This document shows, one piece after another, positions 1 to 8,228 of a DNA stretch of 64,000 nucleotides; positions within the stretch are counted from its first letter, which is position 1, and each line of letters starts with the position of its first letter. The notes under the pieces were generated by a model. That model ran no database searches and had not been told where the DNA came from. It worked only from the letters and a program-made list of their open reading frames with translations. Source of the stretch: DASVDE01 sp036381235 (lineage in GTDB: Bacteria > Actinomycetota > Thermoleophilia > Solirubrobacterales > 70-9). The stretch covers positions 1 through 64,000 of the forward strand of contig DASVDE010000003.1 in assembly GCA_036381235.1 (NCBI GenBank), read 5' to 3'. The translations under genes and the position numbers were made by a program.

Positions 1-1140
1 CGGGTGGAAGCGGGGGAGATCGGCAGGTATCGCGGGCCCAACTGCTCCACTGGAAAGGTGGAGAACCCCGCCGAGTGTCTGCAGGGGCTCTTCGTGGCCA
101 TGGACGTTCACCTGGGCGACGTCCTCGCCCTGGTGGGCGGGCGCGATTTCTCGCTCAGCCAGTTCGACCGCGTCACCCAGGCGCAGCGTCAGCCCGGCTC
201 GTCCTTCAAGCCGATCCTGTACGCGACTGCGCTTGCTCAAGGGATTCCGATCACCACCCCGCTGGTCGGTCCCGGCGGGGCGGGGATCGACGGCGAGTAT
301 CGGCCGGCCGACCACGTGGCCGACACCGTCTCGCTCGATCTGCGCAGCGGCCTGCGCCTCAGCTCGAACCGCGCCGCGGTGGCGCTGGGTGAGATGGTGG
401 GCGTGGAGAAGGTAGTGAGGATGGCGAAGGACCTCGGCCTTTCGACCGAGATCCCGCCATACCCCTCCACCTTCCTCGGAGCCGCGTCGGTGGTGCCGCT
501 GGAGATGGTGTCGGCGTTCACCGCCTTCGCCAACCAGGGTCAGCGGGCCTACCCCCGCCTGATCACCAAGGTGGAGGACGCGCACGGGCGCGTGATCTAC
601 GAGTCGCAGGTGCGACGCGAGCCGGTGCTCAGCCCCGAGGTGGCCTTCCTCACCACCAGCCTGATGCGTGACGTGGTGGAGAACGGCACCGGCTGGCGGG
701 TGCGACAAGCCCTTCCGCCCGGGGTCATCGCGGCAGGCAAGACCGGCACCACCAACGATGCGACCGACACCTGGTTTGTCGGCATCACCCCGGATATCGC
801 TGCCGCGGCCTGGGTCGGCTTCGATACGCCGAAGCGCATCTTCCCCGGGGCCGAAGGCGGAAACACCGCCTCACCCATCTGGGGCGAGGCTATCGCCGCC
901 TACTACAAGACGCACCCGGTGCCTCCCCCCTGGATGCCTCCGTTCGACCTGGTCTCGGCGTCGATCGACACCCGCTCGGGCGTGCTCGCCACCGACGCCT
1001 GCCCACCGGAAGACGTGCGCCAGGAATGGTTCATCCCCGGCACTGAGCCGGTCGACTACTGCCCCATCCACAGCGACTCCGGCCTCGGCGGCTGGCTGCG
1101 GCGCCGCATCGACGACATAGGGCGGATCCTCGGCAATTAG
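1..1140 (+). CDS. Penicillin-binding protein 1A, C-terminal part (5' end outside window)
   Basis: This is the transpeptidase half of a class A penicillin-binding protein, which cross-links peptidoglycan outside the membrane. The frame is open to the left edge, so the glycosyltransferase half lies outside the window. All three penicillin-binding motifs are visible: SSFK at nt 199-210 with the nucleophilic serine, SSN at nt 361-369, and KTGTT from nt 739. A tail with two cysteines follows the catalytic domain, as in many PBP1A proteins. The gene ends at a TAG just before a composite repeat and converges on trxB. The symbol mrcA/ponA is likely, but the missing half prevents a firm assignment. 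Confidence 0.93.
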   Translation, partial: RVEAGEIGRYRGPNCSTGKVENPAECLQGLFVAMDVHLGDVLALVGGRDFSLSQFDRVTQAQRQPGSSFKPILYATALAQGIPITTPLVGPGGAGIDGEYRPADHVADTVSLDLRSGLRLSSNRAAVALGEMVGVEKVVRMAKDLGLSTEIPPYPSTFLGAASVVPLEMVSAFTAFANQGQRAYPRLITKVEDAHGRVIYESQVRREPVLSPEVAFLTTSLMRDVVENGTGWRVRQALPPGVIAAGKTGTTNDATDTWFVGITPDIAAAAWVGFDTPKRIFPGAEGGNTASPIWGEAIAAYYKTHPVPPPWMPPFDLVSASIDTRSGVLATDACPPEDVRQEWFIPGTEPVDYCPIHSDSGLGGWLRRRIDDIGRILGN

Positions 1141-1146
1141 CGCCGA

Positions 1147-1305
1147 GTTACGAATTGCGAATTACGAATTGCGAATTACGGGGGCGGCCGCCTGCTCCCG
1201 AGCGAAATTAGAGGATCCCGCCGGGGCTGGTACGCGGCGGGATCCTCTGTTTCGCTCGGACGTGTGGCGCCCGGCAACAATTCGTAATTCGTAATTCGCA
1301 ATTAC
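1147..1305. repeat. Composite repeat: inverted AATTACG-type arrays around a 24-bp-stem hairpin
   Basis: Left array (1147-1180) repeats units such as GAATTACGAATTGC. The right array (1278-1305) is the same unit in reverse complement. Between them, 1198-1259 forms a hairpin: CCGAGCGAAA (1198-1207) pairs with 1250-1259, and AGAGGATCCCGCCG (1210-1223) pairs with 1235-1248, leaving an 11-nt loop. The right array supplies the trxB stop codon (1302-1304). It sits between convergent genes, so it may also act as a bidirectional terminator. The same layout recurs at 4822-5045. Confidence 0.85.
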
Positions 1306-2336
1306 ACTTCGAGTGGGTCCTGCTGCACGGGCGCTTCAGCCGTCTCCAGCACGGGGGGTTCGGCGTGGGCCTCGCCGTGGTGAGCGAGCCAGCGCTCGGC
1401 TTCGAGTGCGGCCATGCAGCCGGTGCCGGCGGCGGTGATCGCCTGGCGGTAGTAGCTGTCCATGACGTCGCCCGCGGCGAACACGCCGGGTACGCTGGTG
1501 CAGGTCCGCCAGGGCGAGGGCGTGACGATGTAGCCGGTCTCGTGCAGGTCGAGCTGACCCTTCAGGAAGCCAGTGTTCGGCGTGTGGCCGATGGCGATGA
1601 AGAGGCCTCCCAGCGCGAGCTCCCGCTCCTCCCCCGTCCGGGTGTCGCGCAGGCGCACCCCGGTGATGAAGTCGTCGCCGAGCACCTCCACCACCTCGCT
1701 GTTCCACTCCACCCGGATCTTCGGATTCTCCAGCGCGCGCTGGGCCATCACCTTGGAGGCCCGGAACTCGTCGCGACGGTGGATGATCACCACTTCGCTG
1801 GCGTACTTGGTGAGGTAGGTGGCCTCCTCCATGGCGGAGTCGCCGCCGCCGACCACCCCGAGCACCTGACCGCGGAAGGCGGGCAGCGCCCCGTCGCACA
1901 CCGCGCAGGCGGATACCCCGCCCCCGGTGCGCGCGAGCCGCTCCTCGTTGTGTAGCCCCAGCCAGTTGGCGCGCGCACCCGTGGCGACGATCACGCTTCT
2001 CGCGTAGACCGGCTCACCGTAGGTCGGCTTGAGCAGGTACGGATAGGTCGAAAAGTCGACGGCCTCGATCTCGTCGGTTTCGACGCGGGTGCCGAAGCGG
2101 ACAGCCTGGTTCTTCATCCGCTCCATCAGCTCCTGCCCGTCCACACCCTCCGGGAAACCCGGAAAGTTCTCGATCTCCGTCGTATACATGAGCTGGCCAC
2201 CCGGAATCATTTCCCGGGAGGGCAGACCCTCGAAGACCAGCGGCGACAGGTCCGCTCGGGCGGCGTAGATCGCCGCCGTCCATGCAGCGGGTCCTGAACC
2301 GATGATCACCAGCGTCTCAGGTGCCGCGTTCGCCAT
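1302..2336 (-). CDS. trxB: Thioredoxin-disulfide reductase
   Basis: This cytoplasmic FAD enzyme reduces thioredoxin with NADPH. The 344-residue protein has the N-terminal FAD-binding GSGPAA motif (residues 13-18), the redox pair CAVC (144-147) followed by DGA, and the NADPH-binding GGGDSAME motif (163-170). The length is slightly above the usual 310-330 because of a C-terminal tail rich in Glu, Ala and Pro. The start at 2336 is chosen because AAAGGGG lies just upstream and the FAD motif follows at the normal distance; an upstream in-frame start at 2381 would add 15 unrelated residues. The histidine kinase gene ends 47 bases upstream, so the two may be co-transcribed. Confidence 0.95.
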   Translation of the reverse strand: MANAAPETLVIIGSGPAAWTAAIYAARADLSPLVFEGLPSREMIPGGQLMYTTEIENFPGFPEGVDGQELMERMKNQAVRFGTRVETDEIEAVDFSTYPYLLKPTYGEPVYARSVIVATGARANWLGLHNEERLARTGGGVSACAVCDGALPAFRGQVLGVVGGGDSAMEEATYLTKYASEVVIIHRRDEFRASKVMAQRALENPKIRVEWNSEVVEVLGDDFITGVRLRDTRTGEERELALGGLFIAIGHTPNTGFLKGQLDLHETGYIVTPSPWRTCTSVPGVFAAGDVMDSYYRQAITAAGTGCMAALEAERWLAHHGEAHAEPPVLETAEAPVQQDPLEV

Positions 2337-2383
2337 CGTATCCCCTTTCAAGGCTGAATTGCGCGGGTGTGCTGCCAGCAAAG

Positions 2384-3493
2384 TTACACGCGGTCCACGG
2401 CAGGGCCAACGTCCTGTTCCTCGTTGGCGATCCGCAGTGCCGGTTCCTCGGCGGTGCCGATGGTCGCGCGCACCACCGTGCCCCGCCCGGGCGTACTGTG
2501 GATCTCCACCTTTCCGCCCAGGTAGGCCGCGCGTTCTTCCATCCCGAAGAGCCCCAGTCCGGGCCGCTCGCCCTCCCGCGCCTCCGCAACGCGGAAGCCG
2601 CGGCCGTCGTCGCGCACGTCCAGCCGGACCGCGTCTCCCACGCGCCTGATCTGCACCTCGGCCGTGGTCGGCTGCGCGTGGCGGATCGCGTTGGAAAGTG
2701 CCTCCTGCGCGATCCGGTACAGGGCGAGCTCGGCCTCCGGCGTGAGCAGGCCGTCAACCGGATCCGCCTCCACCCGCACCGGGATTCCCGCCGCCTCGGA
2801 CAGGCTGCGGGCGTGTGATTCCAGCGCCGGCACGAGACCCAGCTCGTCCAGGGCCGGGGGACGCAAGCCCCGCGCGAACAGCCGAATCCGCTCGAGCGCT
2901 TCGCCCAGCTCCTGGCGCAGCTCGTCGACTAGCCTGGCCCGCTCCTCGGAATCATCCTGGCCCCGAACCAGCCGCAGGCGAAGCATCAGCGCGGCGAGGG
3001 CCTGCGCCGTGTCGTCGTGCAGCTCACGCGCGATCCGCTTCCGCTCCTCCTCTTCCGCAGCCAGCGCCCGCGCCGCAACGTCGCGCAGCCGTTGCCGGTA
3101 GTTGGCCAGGCTGTCGAGCATGCCGTTGAAGGTCTGCGCGAGGCGCTCCAGCTCGCGGTCGGCCACCGGCGAGGGAGGGACCCGCGCATCCAGGTCGCCC
3201 GCGCGAACCCGCGCGGCGGTACGCTCGAGGAGCTTCAGCGGCTTCAGCGCCAGGCGCAGGATCAGGGCGTTGACCAGTACGGTGATCGCCACCCCCACCA
3301 GCGCGAGCAGGGTGACGAAGGCCGACGGTGAGAAGCCCTCGGGCCCGGAGCGGAAGTAGTCCCGGGTAATGGTGGTCCCCACAACCGCGCCCAGCACCAC
3401 GATCACCGCGTTGGCGATCAGGATCTTGTAGAAGAGCGGTACCCGGAGTACCGCCCGTAGCAAGCTTCTCTGCTCAGGTCGAATCTCGATCAC
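2384..3493 (-). CDS. Sensor histidine kinase, NarL/DesK type (HAMP-HisKA_3-HATPase)
   Basis: This is a membrane sensor kinase of two-component systems. The 369-residue protein has two membrane segments (about 20-42 and 58-82) enclosing only a short loop, then a HAMP region (about 80-133). The dimerisation/phosphoacceptor helix carries RELHDD with His159. The C-terminal ATPase domain has the N-box (QEALSNAIRHA) and the DDGRGF and GLGLFGMEER motifs. The tiny extracytoplasmic loop suggests sensing within the membrane or cytoplasm. No response regulator gene lies beside it. It is followed 47 bases downstream by trxB. Confidence 0.9.
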   Translation of the reverse strand: MIEIRPEQRSLLRAVLRVPLFYKILIANAVIVVLGAVVGTTITRDYFRSGPEGFSPSAFVTLLALVGVAITVLVNALILRLALKPLKLLERTAARVRAGDLDARVPPSPVADRELERLAQTFNGMLDSLANYRQRLRDVAARALAAEEEERKRIARELHDDTAQALAALMLRLRLVRGQDDSEERARLVDELRQELGEALERIRLFARGLRPPALDELGLVPALESHARSLSEAAGIPVRVEADPVDGLLTPEAELALYRIAQEALSNAIRHAQPTTAEVQIRRVGDAVRLDVRDDGRGFRVAEAREGERPGLGLFGMEERAAYLGGKVEIHSTPGRGTVVRATIGTAEEPALRIANEEQDVGPAVDRV

Positions 3494-3595
3494 CGCACGT
3501 ACACGCGAGCGCGAGGCAAACGCAACGGCCGACGGAACGGACGTGAAGGCCGCAGGAAGATATCCCGTGGGCCGAATGACGCAGGTACGCTGCGT

Positions 3596-4792
3596 TCAGT
3601 GCGACGCTGCCGCGGTCCGCAGCACCACCTTGGTGCAGTCGTCGAGCTTCTCCGCGAACAGGTCGTACCCTCGCGGGCCCTCCTCCAGTGGGAGGCGGTG
3701 GCTGATCACGAAGCTCGGGTCGACCTCGCCGCGCTCGATGCGGTGCATCAGCGAGCGCGCGTAGCGCTGCACGTGGGTCTGACCGGCGCGGATCGTGAGG
3801 CCCTTGTTCATCACGGCGCCCAGCGGGATCTTGTCCACCATCCCGCCATACACCCCGGGGATCGAGACCGTGCCCCCCTTCCGGCAGGCCATGATCGCCT
3901 GCCGCAGCGCGATGGGTCGATCCGTTTCGGACCGCACGGCCTGTTTGGTCCGGTCGTACAACCACTCGAGCCCCACCCCGTGCGCCTCCATTCCCACCGC
4001 GTCGATACAGGCGTCCGGGCCGCGCCCGCCGGTCAGATCCCGCAACGCCTCGACGATGTCCAGCAGGTCGCCGACGTCCTCGTAATTCAGCGCCTCGGCC
4101 CCACCGTACCGCTCGGCCATCTGCAGGCGCTCGGGGAAGCGATCGATTGCGATCACCCGCTCGGCCCCCAGCATCCGGGCGCTCAGGATGGCGAACTGCC
4201 CCACGGGACCGCATCCCCAGACGGCCACCACGTCACCCGGCTGGATGCCGCAGTACTCCGCCGCCTGCCAACCGGTCGGGAAGACATCGGTCACGAACAG
4301 CGCCTGCTCGTCCCCGACCGAGTCCGGGACCTTGACCGGTCCCACGTCCGCGAAGGGCACGCGTACGTATTCGGCCTGCCCGCCGGCGTAGCCGCCCAGC
4401 AGGTGCGAGTAGCCGAAGATTCCGGCCGGCGAATGGCCGAAGAGCTTCTCGGCGGCGGCCGCATTCGGGTTGGTATTGTCGCACAGCGAGTACTCGTCCC
4501 GCGAGCAGAAGAAGCAGGCGCCGCAGGCAATGGGGAAGGGAAGGATCACCCGGTCGCCCGGCTGGAGGTTACGCACCTCCGGTCCCACCTCGACCACCTC
4601 TCCCATGAACTCATGGCCGAGGATATCGCCCGGCTTCATCGCGGGAATGTAGCCGTGGTAGAGGTGCAGGTCCGAGCCGCAGATCGCGGTCAGCGTCACC
4701 CGTATGATCGCGTCGCGCGGGTTCAGGATCTCGGGATCCGGCACCTCCTCGACGGAGATGTTCTTGATCGCGTTCCAGCAGAGCGCTTTCAT
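3596..4792 (-). CDS. Zinc-dependent alcohol dehydrogenase (formaldehyde-dehydrogenase-like)
   Basis: This is a medium-chain dehydrogenase/reductase of 398 residues. Catalytic zinc ligands are Cys38 (AICGSD) and His60-Glu61 (GHE). The structural zinc site has four cysteines (90, 93, 96, 104). A Rossmann motif, GCGPVGQ, lies in the middle. The segment after the structural zinc site and the overall length resemble the glutathione-independent formaldehyde dehydrogenase-like branch often annotated in bacterial genomes, but the substrate cannot be read from sequence. It stands alone, with about 100 bases to the kinase gene downstream and a repeat element upstream of its start. No strong ribosome binding site is visible before the ATG at 4792. 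Confidence 0.88.
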   Translation of the reverse strand: MKALCWNAIKNISVEEVPDPEILNPRDAIIRVTLTAICGSDLHLYHGYIPAMKPGDILGHEFMGEVVEVGPEVRNLQPGDRVILPFPIACGACFFCSRDEYSLCDNTNPNAAAAEKLFGHSPAGIFGYSHLLGGYAGGQAEYVRVPFADVGPVKVPDSVGDEQALFVTDVFPTGWQAAEYCGIQPGDVVAVWGCGPVGQFAILSARMLGAERVIAIDRFPERLQMAERYGGAEALNYEDVGDLLDIVEALRDLTGGRGPDACIDAVGMEAHGVGLEWLYDRTKQAVRSETDRPIALRQAIMACRKGGTVSIPGVYGGMVDKIPLGAVMNKGLTIRAGQTHVQRYARSLMHRIERGEVDPSFVISHRLPLEEGPRGYDLFAEKLDDCTKVVLRTAAASH

Positions 4793-4821
4793 CGCAGAGT
4801 GTGTTCAGGGGAACCGGCGCT

Positions 4822-5045
4822 GAATTACGAATTGCGCAATTACGAATTACGAATTACGCATTACGCAATTACGAATTAGTTGCCCGACCGTCCTACTGTG
4901 AGCTTACCCCTGTCGTCCTGAGCGAAGCGAAGGATCGCGTGGGGCGACGGTGCTTGTTTGCGATCCTTTGCTCCGCCCTGAGGGGCTCCGCTCAGGATGA
5001 CAAAGTCATAATTCGTAATTCGTAATTCGTCATTCGTAATTCGTA
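4822..5045. repeat. Composite repeat: inverted AATTACG-type arrays around a CCTGAGCGAAGC palindrome
   Basis: The left array (4822-4878) and right array (5008-5045) are inverted copies of GAATTACG-type units. Between them an imperfect inverted repeat has one arm at 4911-4938 (starting TGTCGTCCTGAGCGAAGCGA) and the other at 4960-5002 (ending GCTCAGGATGACA), with a short extra CCCTGAGGGGCTCC insertion in the second arm. The architecture matches 1147-1305 but the inner hairpin differs. It fills most of the 267-base gap between two minus-strand genes. No coding potential is apparent. Confidence 0.85.
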
Positions 5046-5059
5046 GTTTCCAGCCGCGG

Positions 5060-5794
5060 CTACTGCCTGCTGCCCACCGGCTGCCCCTCCGTGGTGGCGA
5101 TTTCTCCGGTCTCGATCCATTGCTTGAAGCGGCGGAGGTCCTCGCGGATCTGGTGCTCCGGCTCCTCGCGGAAGAAGCGCGCGAGGCGCGCCCCCAGCTC
5201 TCCGCCCGGAGGGGCGTACTGCAGGGTCACGTGTACCTCGGTTCCCCGACCGGCGGGGGCCGGGTGGAAGGAGACCGATCCCGCGTGAGCAACTTCCGAT
5301 CCCTCGATTGAGTGCCAGGCGATCCGCCGGCCCGGCACGTCTTCGCTGATCTCCGCGTCCCATTCGATCGTTCGCCCGGCCGGCGCGCGCGCGACCCAGT
5401 GCGAGGTACGCTCGCCGGTTTCGGTGACGCTCTCGAGGTGCTTCATCACGCGGGGGAGTCCTTCGAAGTCCCGCCAGGCGCGGTAGAGCGTGTCCGGATC
5501 CTTGGCGATGGTGTGGGCCTGCTGGACCAGGACCATGCGACGGGCGGGCGTCGCCTCGGCGGCCCCGGCCTCCTCCGCCGTGCTCATGCCCATCGCGTGG
5601 TAGACCCGGCAGTGTCCGGTCACGCCCCGCTCCACGAGTGCGGCTGCCAGCACCGCCTCGAGCGCGCCCAGCGGCGTGCGGCGGCGCAGGCCATCCAGGG
5701 CGAGGATGCCCCCGGCCAGCAGGGAGAGGGCGCGTTCCGCGGTGCCGACGTTGGTCGGCCCATCGAGGCGGAGGCTGAACTTCGACGAAGGCAT
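5060..5794 (-). CDS. DUF2892-like membrane segment fused to SRPBCC (cyclase/dehydrase) domain
   Basis: The predicted protein has 244 residues. The N-terminal 60 residues (NVGTAERALSLLAGG followed by a second hydrophobic stretch) resemble the DUF2892/YgaP-type membrane segment. Residues from about 80 to 225 resemble the SRPBCC lipid- or coenzyme-Q-binding fold, with the typical ordering of PDTLYRAWRDFEGLPRVMKH and a W-D-A-E strand. Function is unknown; such fusions are often called polyketide cyclase/dehydrase by similarity only. The start at 5794 is preferred over 6007 because the upstream extension is low-complexity and overlaps the promoter region of the divergent haem O synthase gene. Confidence 0.75.
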   Translation of the reverse strand: MPSSKFSLRLDGPTNVGTAERALSLLAGGILALDGLRRRTPLGALEAVLAAALVERGVTGHCRVYHAMGMSTAEEAGAAEATPARRMVLVQQAHTIAKDPDTLYRAWRDFEGLPRVMKHLESVTETGERTSHWVARAPAGRTIEWDAEISEDVPGRRIAWHSIEGSEVAHAGSVSFHPAPAGRGTEVHVTLQYAPPGGELGARLARFFREEPEHQIREDLRRFKQWIETGEIATTEGQPVGSRQ

Positions 5795-6007
5795 GGATCG
5801 CTCGCTGTACGAAGGTGCGGAGGTGGTGGGGGAGGCGGGAGCCGGCCCCGCTCCGGGCGTGCGGTGGGGTTGGAATATGCGTGCCAGACAGAGCGTTGCG
5901 AAGCACGTTGTGGGGTAGCGCGGGACGGCGATCTTCGTATATTCGCGCAGGCGATTTTTCAGGCGCGCTGCTAGCGCGTGCCGACCCGCACACCCCGGCA
6001 GGATCAC

Positions 6008-7069
6008 ATGTCAGAGACGGCCACTCCGAACACCGCTTCGCTCGTCGACGTGGACCCGGAGATGACCACCGGCACCCAACGCGCCGGCCTTCGGGCGGCC
6101 GCGATGCCGCCAGCCGCTAACTCGTTCCGTCAGCGGCTGCGCGACTATATCACGCTCACCAAGCCGCGCATCATCTCGCTGCTGCTTGTCACTACCCTGG
6201 CGCCCATGGTCATCGCCGCGCGCGGCTGGCCTTCCGGTTGGATCATCCTGTGGACGATGGTCGGCGGGTACCTGATGGCGGGCGGCGCGAACGCGATCAA
6301 CATGTACATCGATCGCGACATCGACCGCGGGATGGTGCGCACCGCGTTGCGTCCGATCCCCAGTGGCCGGATGTCGCCGGGGCACGTCCTGGTGTTCGGG
6401 ATCACGCTGGGCGTGGCGGCCTTCGTGATCTTCGCCACGCTGGTCAACCTGCTCAGCGCGATGCTCGCGCTGGCGGGTCTGCTGTACTACGTCTTCATCT
6501 ACACCCGCTGGCTCAAGCGGCGCTCGCCGCAGAACATCGTGATCGGCGGCGCCGCGGGCGCCTTCCCCCCGCTGGTCGGGTGGGCCGCAGCCACCGGCGA
6601 GGTGACGCTCACCGCCATATACCTCTTCCTGATCGTCTTCTTCTGGACGCCGCCGCACTTCTGGGCGCTGGCGCTGGTGAAGCAGAAGGACTACGGAAAG
6701 GTGGGGGTGCCCATGGCGCCGAACGTCTGGGGTGAGCGCGAGACGCTGCGGCAGATGCTGATCTACACGCTGGTGCTCATCCCGCTGACCATTCTGCCGG
6801 TCGGGTTCGGGGAACTGGGGATGGTATACGGCGTGTGCGCGGCGATCCTGGGTGCCTGGCTGTTGTGGGGAGTGCTCCGCGTCCGCAACGCCCGCAAGCT
6901 GACCCAGCCCGCCTGGAGCCTCTATCGCAGCTCGCTGCTCTATCTTGCCCTGTTGTTCGCGGCGATGCTGATCGACGGCTTCGTCCCCAGCTACCGGCTG
7001 GGCCCTGAGCCCCTCCTGCTGAAGAATCCGGACTTCGCGCTTACGGGAACCGCGCTGTTCACGGAGTAG
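6008..7069 (+). CDS. ctaB: Protoheme IX farnesyltransferase (haem O synthase)
   Basis: This inner-membrane UbiA-family prenyltransferase adds a farnesyl group to haem B to make haem O for terminal oxidases. The 353-residue protein has the first Asp-rich motif NMYIDRDID (Asn98, Asp102, Asp106) and about nine hydrophobic segments. The motif YTRWLKRRSPQNIVIGGAAG is characteristic of CtaB/CyoE. An N-terminal extension of about 45 polar residues precedes the first membrane segment. The ATG at 6008 is preceded by GGCAGGATCAC and is preferred to a GTG at 5978. No oxidase subunit gene is adjacent. Confidence 0.94.
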   Translation: MSETATPNTASLVDVDPEMTTGTQRAGLRAAAMPPAANSFRQRLRDYITLTKPRIISLLLVTTLAPMVIAARGWPSGWIILWTMVGGYLMAGGANAINMYIDRDIDRGMVRTALRPIPSGRMSPGHVLVFGITLGVAAFVIFATLVNLLSAMLALAGLLYYVFIYTRWLKRRSPQNIVIGGAAGAFPPLVGWAAATGEVTLTAIYLFLIVFFWTPPHFWALALVKQKDYGKVGVPMAPNVWGERETLRQMLIYTLVLIPLTILPVGFGELGMVYGVCAAILGAWLLWGVLRVRNARKLTQPAWSLYRSSLLYLALLFAAMLIDGFVPSYRLGPEPLLLKNPDFALTGTALFTE

Positions 7070-7103
7070 CGAGGCGGCGGCTGCCACTCGCTGTCACACC
7101 GGG

Positions 7104-8063
7104 TCAGGAAGGCTGGCCGGAAATGGCTTTCCCTCGCTCCTTGCCGACTGCCAGCTGCACCAGGCGGAGCGATCCACTGGGAAGGGGGCGGCAGAGCTCG
7201 CCGCTCGGCGGCTGGAGGAAGGGTGAGAAGGCGAAGATCTCGGTCTTCTTGCGCAGAGCCGCGAGCCCTCCGGGAGGAAGCGGCCGATCGACAGGGAGCC
7301 CGGTGGCCAGCGTCACTTCAGGCACGCGCGGATGGGTCCGCAGGACCGCCAGCATCAGCGGGTCGACGAGCTGCGGGTCGGGGAGGAAGACGTGGCCGGG
7401 ATCGAAGGAATCGGGTCCGAAGCTCCACAGCCCCACCCTTGCGACCACCTCGTGGAAGCGGCGCAGTTGCGACCGCGGCACGTCGTAGTCCACCGCGCGG
7501 CCAGCGGGGTTGCCACGTTCGTCCACCTGGGAGTGCCAGGAGGTGAGGGTCGCGGTGGCGAGGTGGCCCGGCCGCGTGCGCCCGAGCTGGAAGAGGTAGC
7601 CCTGCCTCTCCGGGGAGCGCCAGGTCTCCCGCCGGCGCGCCCGGATCCCCTCCTTCGCAAGCTCTTCCTCCAGGTGCATGATGCGGGATCCGACGAACGG
7701 GTGCAGGAGGTCCAGCTCCCGGTGGACCCGGCGTGCCTCCGGTCCGAAATCGGTCCGCAACACGCGCCATTCCCACTCCTCGTAGCTCTCACCCGGGCGA
7801 GGACCCGGATGCGAGGGGCTACCCACGATGTGGGTGCCCGGCATCGGGGTGGCCGGCTGGTAGACGGGCACGTCTGCGTATGAGAGCAGGCCGAAGCGGC
7901 CGGGCCCGTGCACGTTGAAGTGGCAGCGCAACTCGGCTCGAGTTGGATTTCTCCCGCTGGCCGGATCCCAATCGGTGCAGCTGGAGGCGCTCTGCGCAGA
8001 AGCGTTTATCGGGTGGTTTGCTGCGAGGACGAGAAGGACGAATGCGAGGATCGGTCGCATCAT
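7104..8063 (-). CDS. Secreted M15-like (D-Ala-D-Ala carboxypeptidase fold) protein
   Basis: The 319-residue protein begins with a signal peptide (hydrophobic stretch, cleavage near ASA-QS around residue 23) and a mature N-terminus with a cysteine pair. The central part has an M15/VanY-like pattern: an Arg-rich WRSPERQ segment, then TSWHSQVD with a histidine, GRAVDYDV with an aspartate, and a later DPGHVF with a histidine. These could form the zinc site, so cleavage of peptidoglycan stem peptides is an inference. The start is one of two adjacent ATGs (8063 or 8060) with only a weak ribosome binding site. It converges on ctaB with a 34-base gap. Confidence 0.62.
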   Translation of the reverse strand: MMRPILAFVLLVLAANHPINASAQSASSCTDWDPASGRNPTRAELRCHFNVHGPGRFGLLSYADVPVYQPATPMPGTHIVGSPSHPGPRPGESYEEWEWRVLRTDFGPEARRVHRELDLLHPFVGSRIMHLEEELAKEGIRARRRETWRSPERQGYLFQLGRTRPGHLATATLTSWHSQVDERGNPAGRAVDYDVPRSQLRRFHEVVARVGLWSFGPDSFDPGHVFLPDPQLVDPLMLAVLRTHPRVPEVTLATGLPVDRPLPPGGLAALRKKTEIFAFSPFLQPPSGELCRPLPSGSLRLVQLAVGKERGKAISGQPS

Positions 8064-8228
8064 CGAGCGTCGGAGCGGGTCTGGATGGTTCCGAGTGCGT
8101 GTACGCAAAGGATGAATGGTAGTTCCATCCGTTTATCGAATGCGGCCGAGGTCGCGCGGCACGATCGCAGCGGTGCGCGCCGGGCGCAACCCTGTTGAGC
8201 TTCCCAACACAACTCGTACCTGAGTTTC

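Noticed and set aside
4822..5045. CRISPR-like array
   Set aside because: Units are 7-14 bases, adjacent without unique spacers, and arranged as inverted arrays around a palindrome; no cas genes are present.
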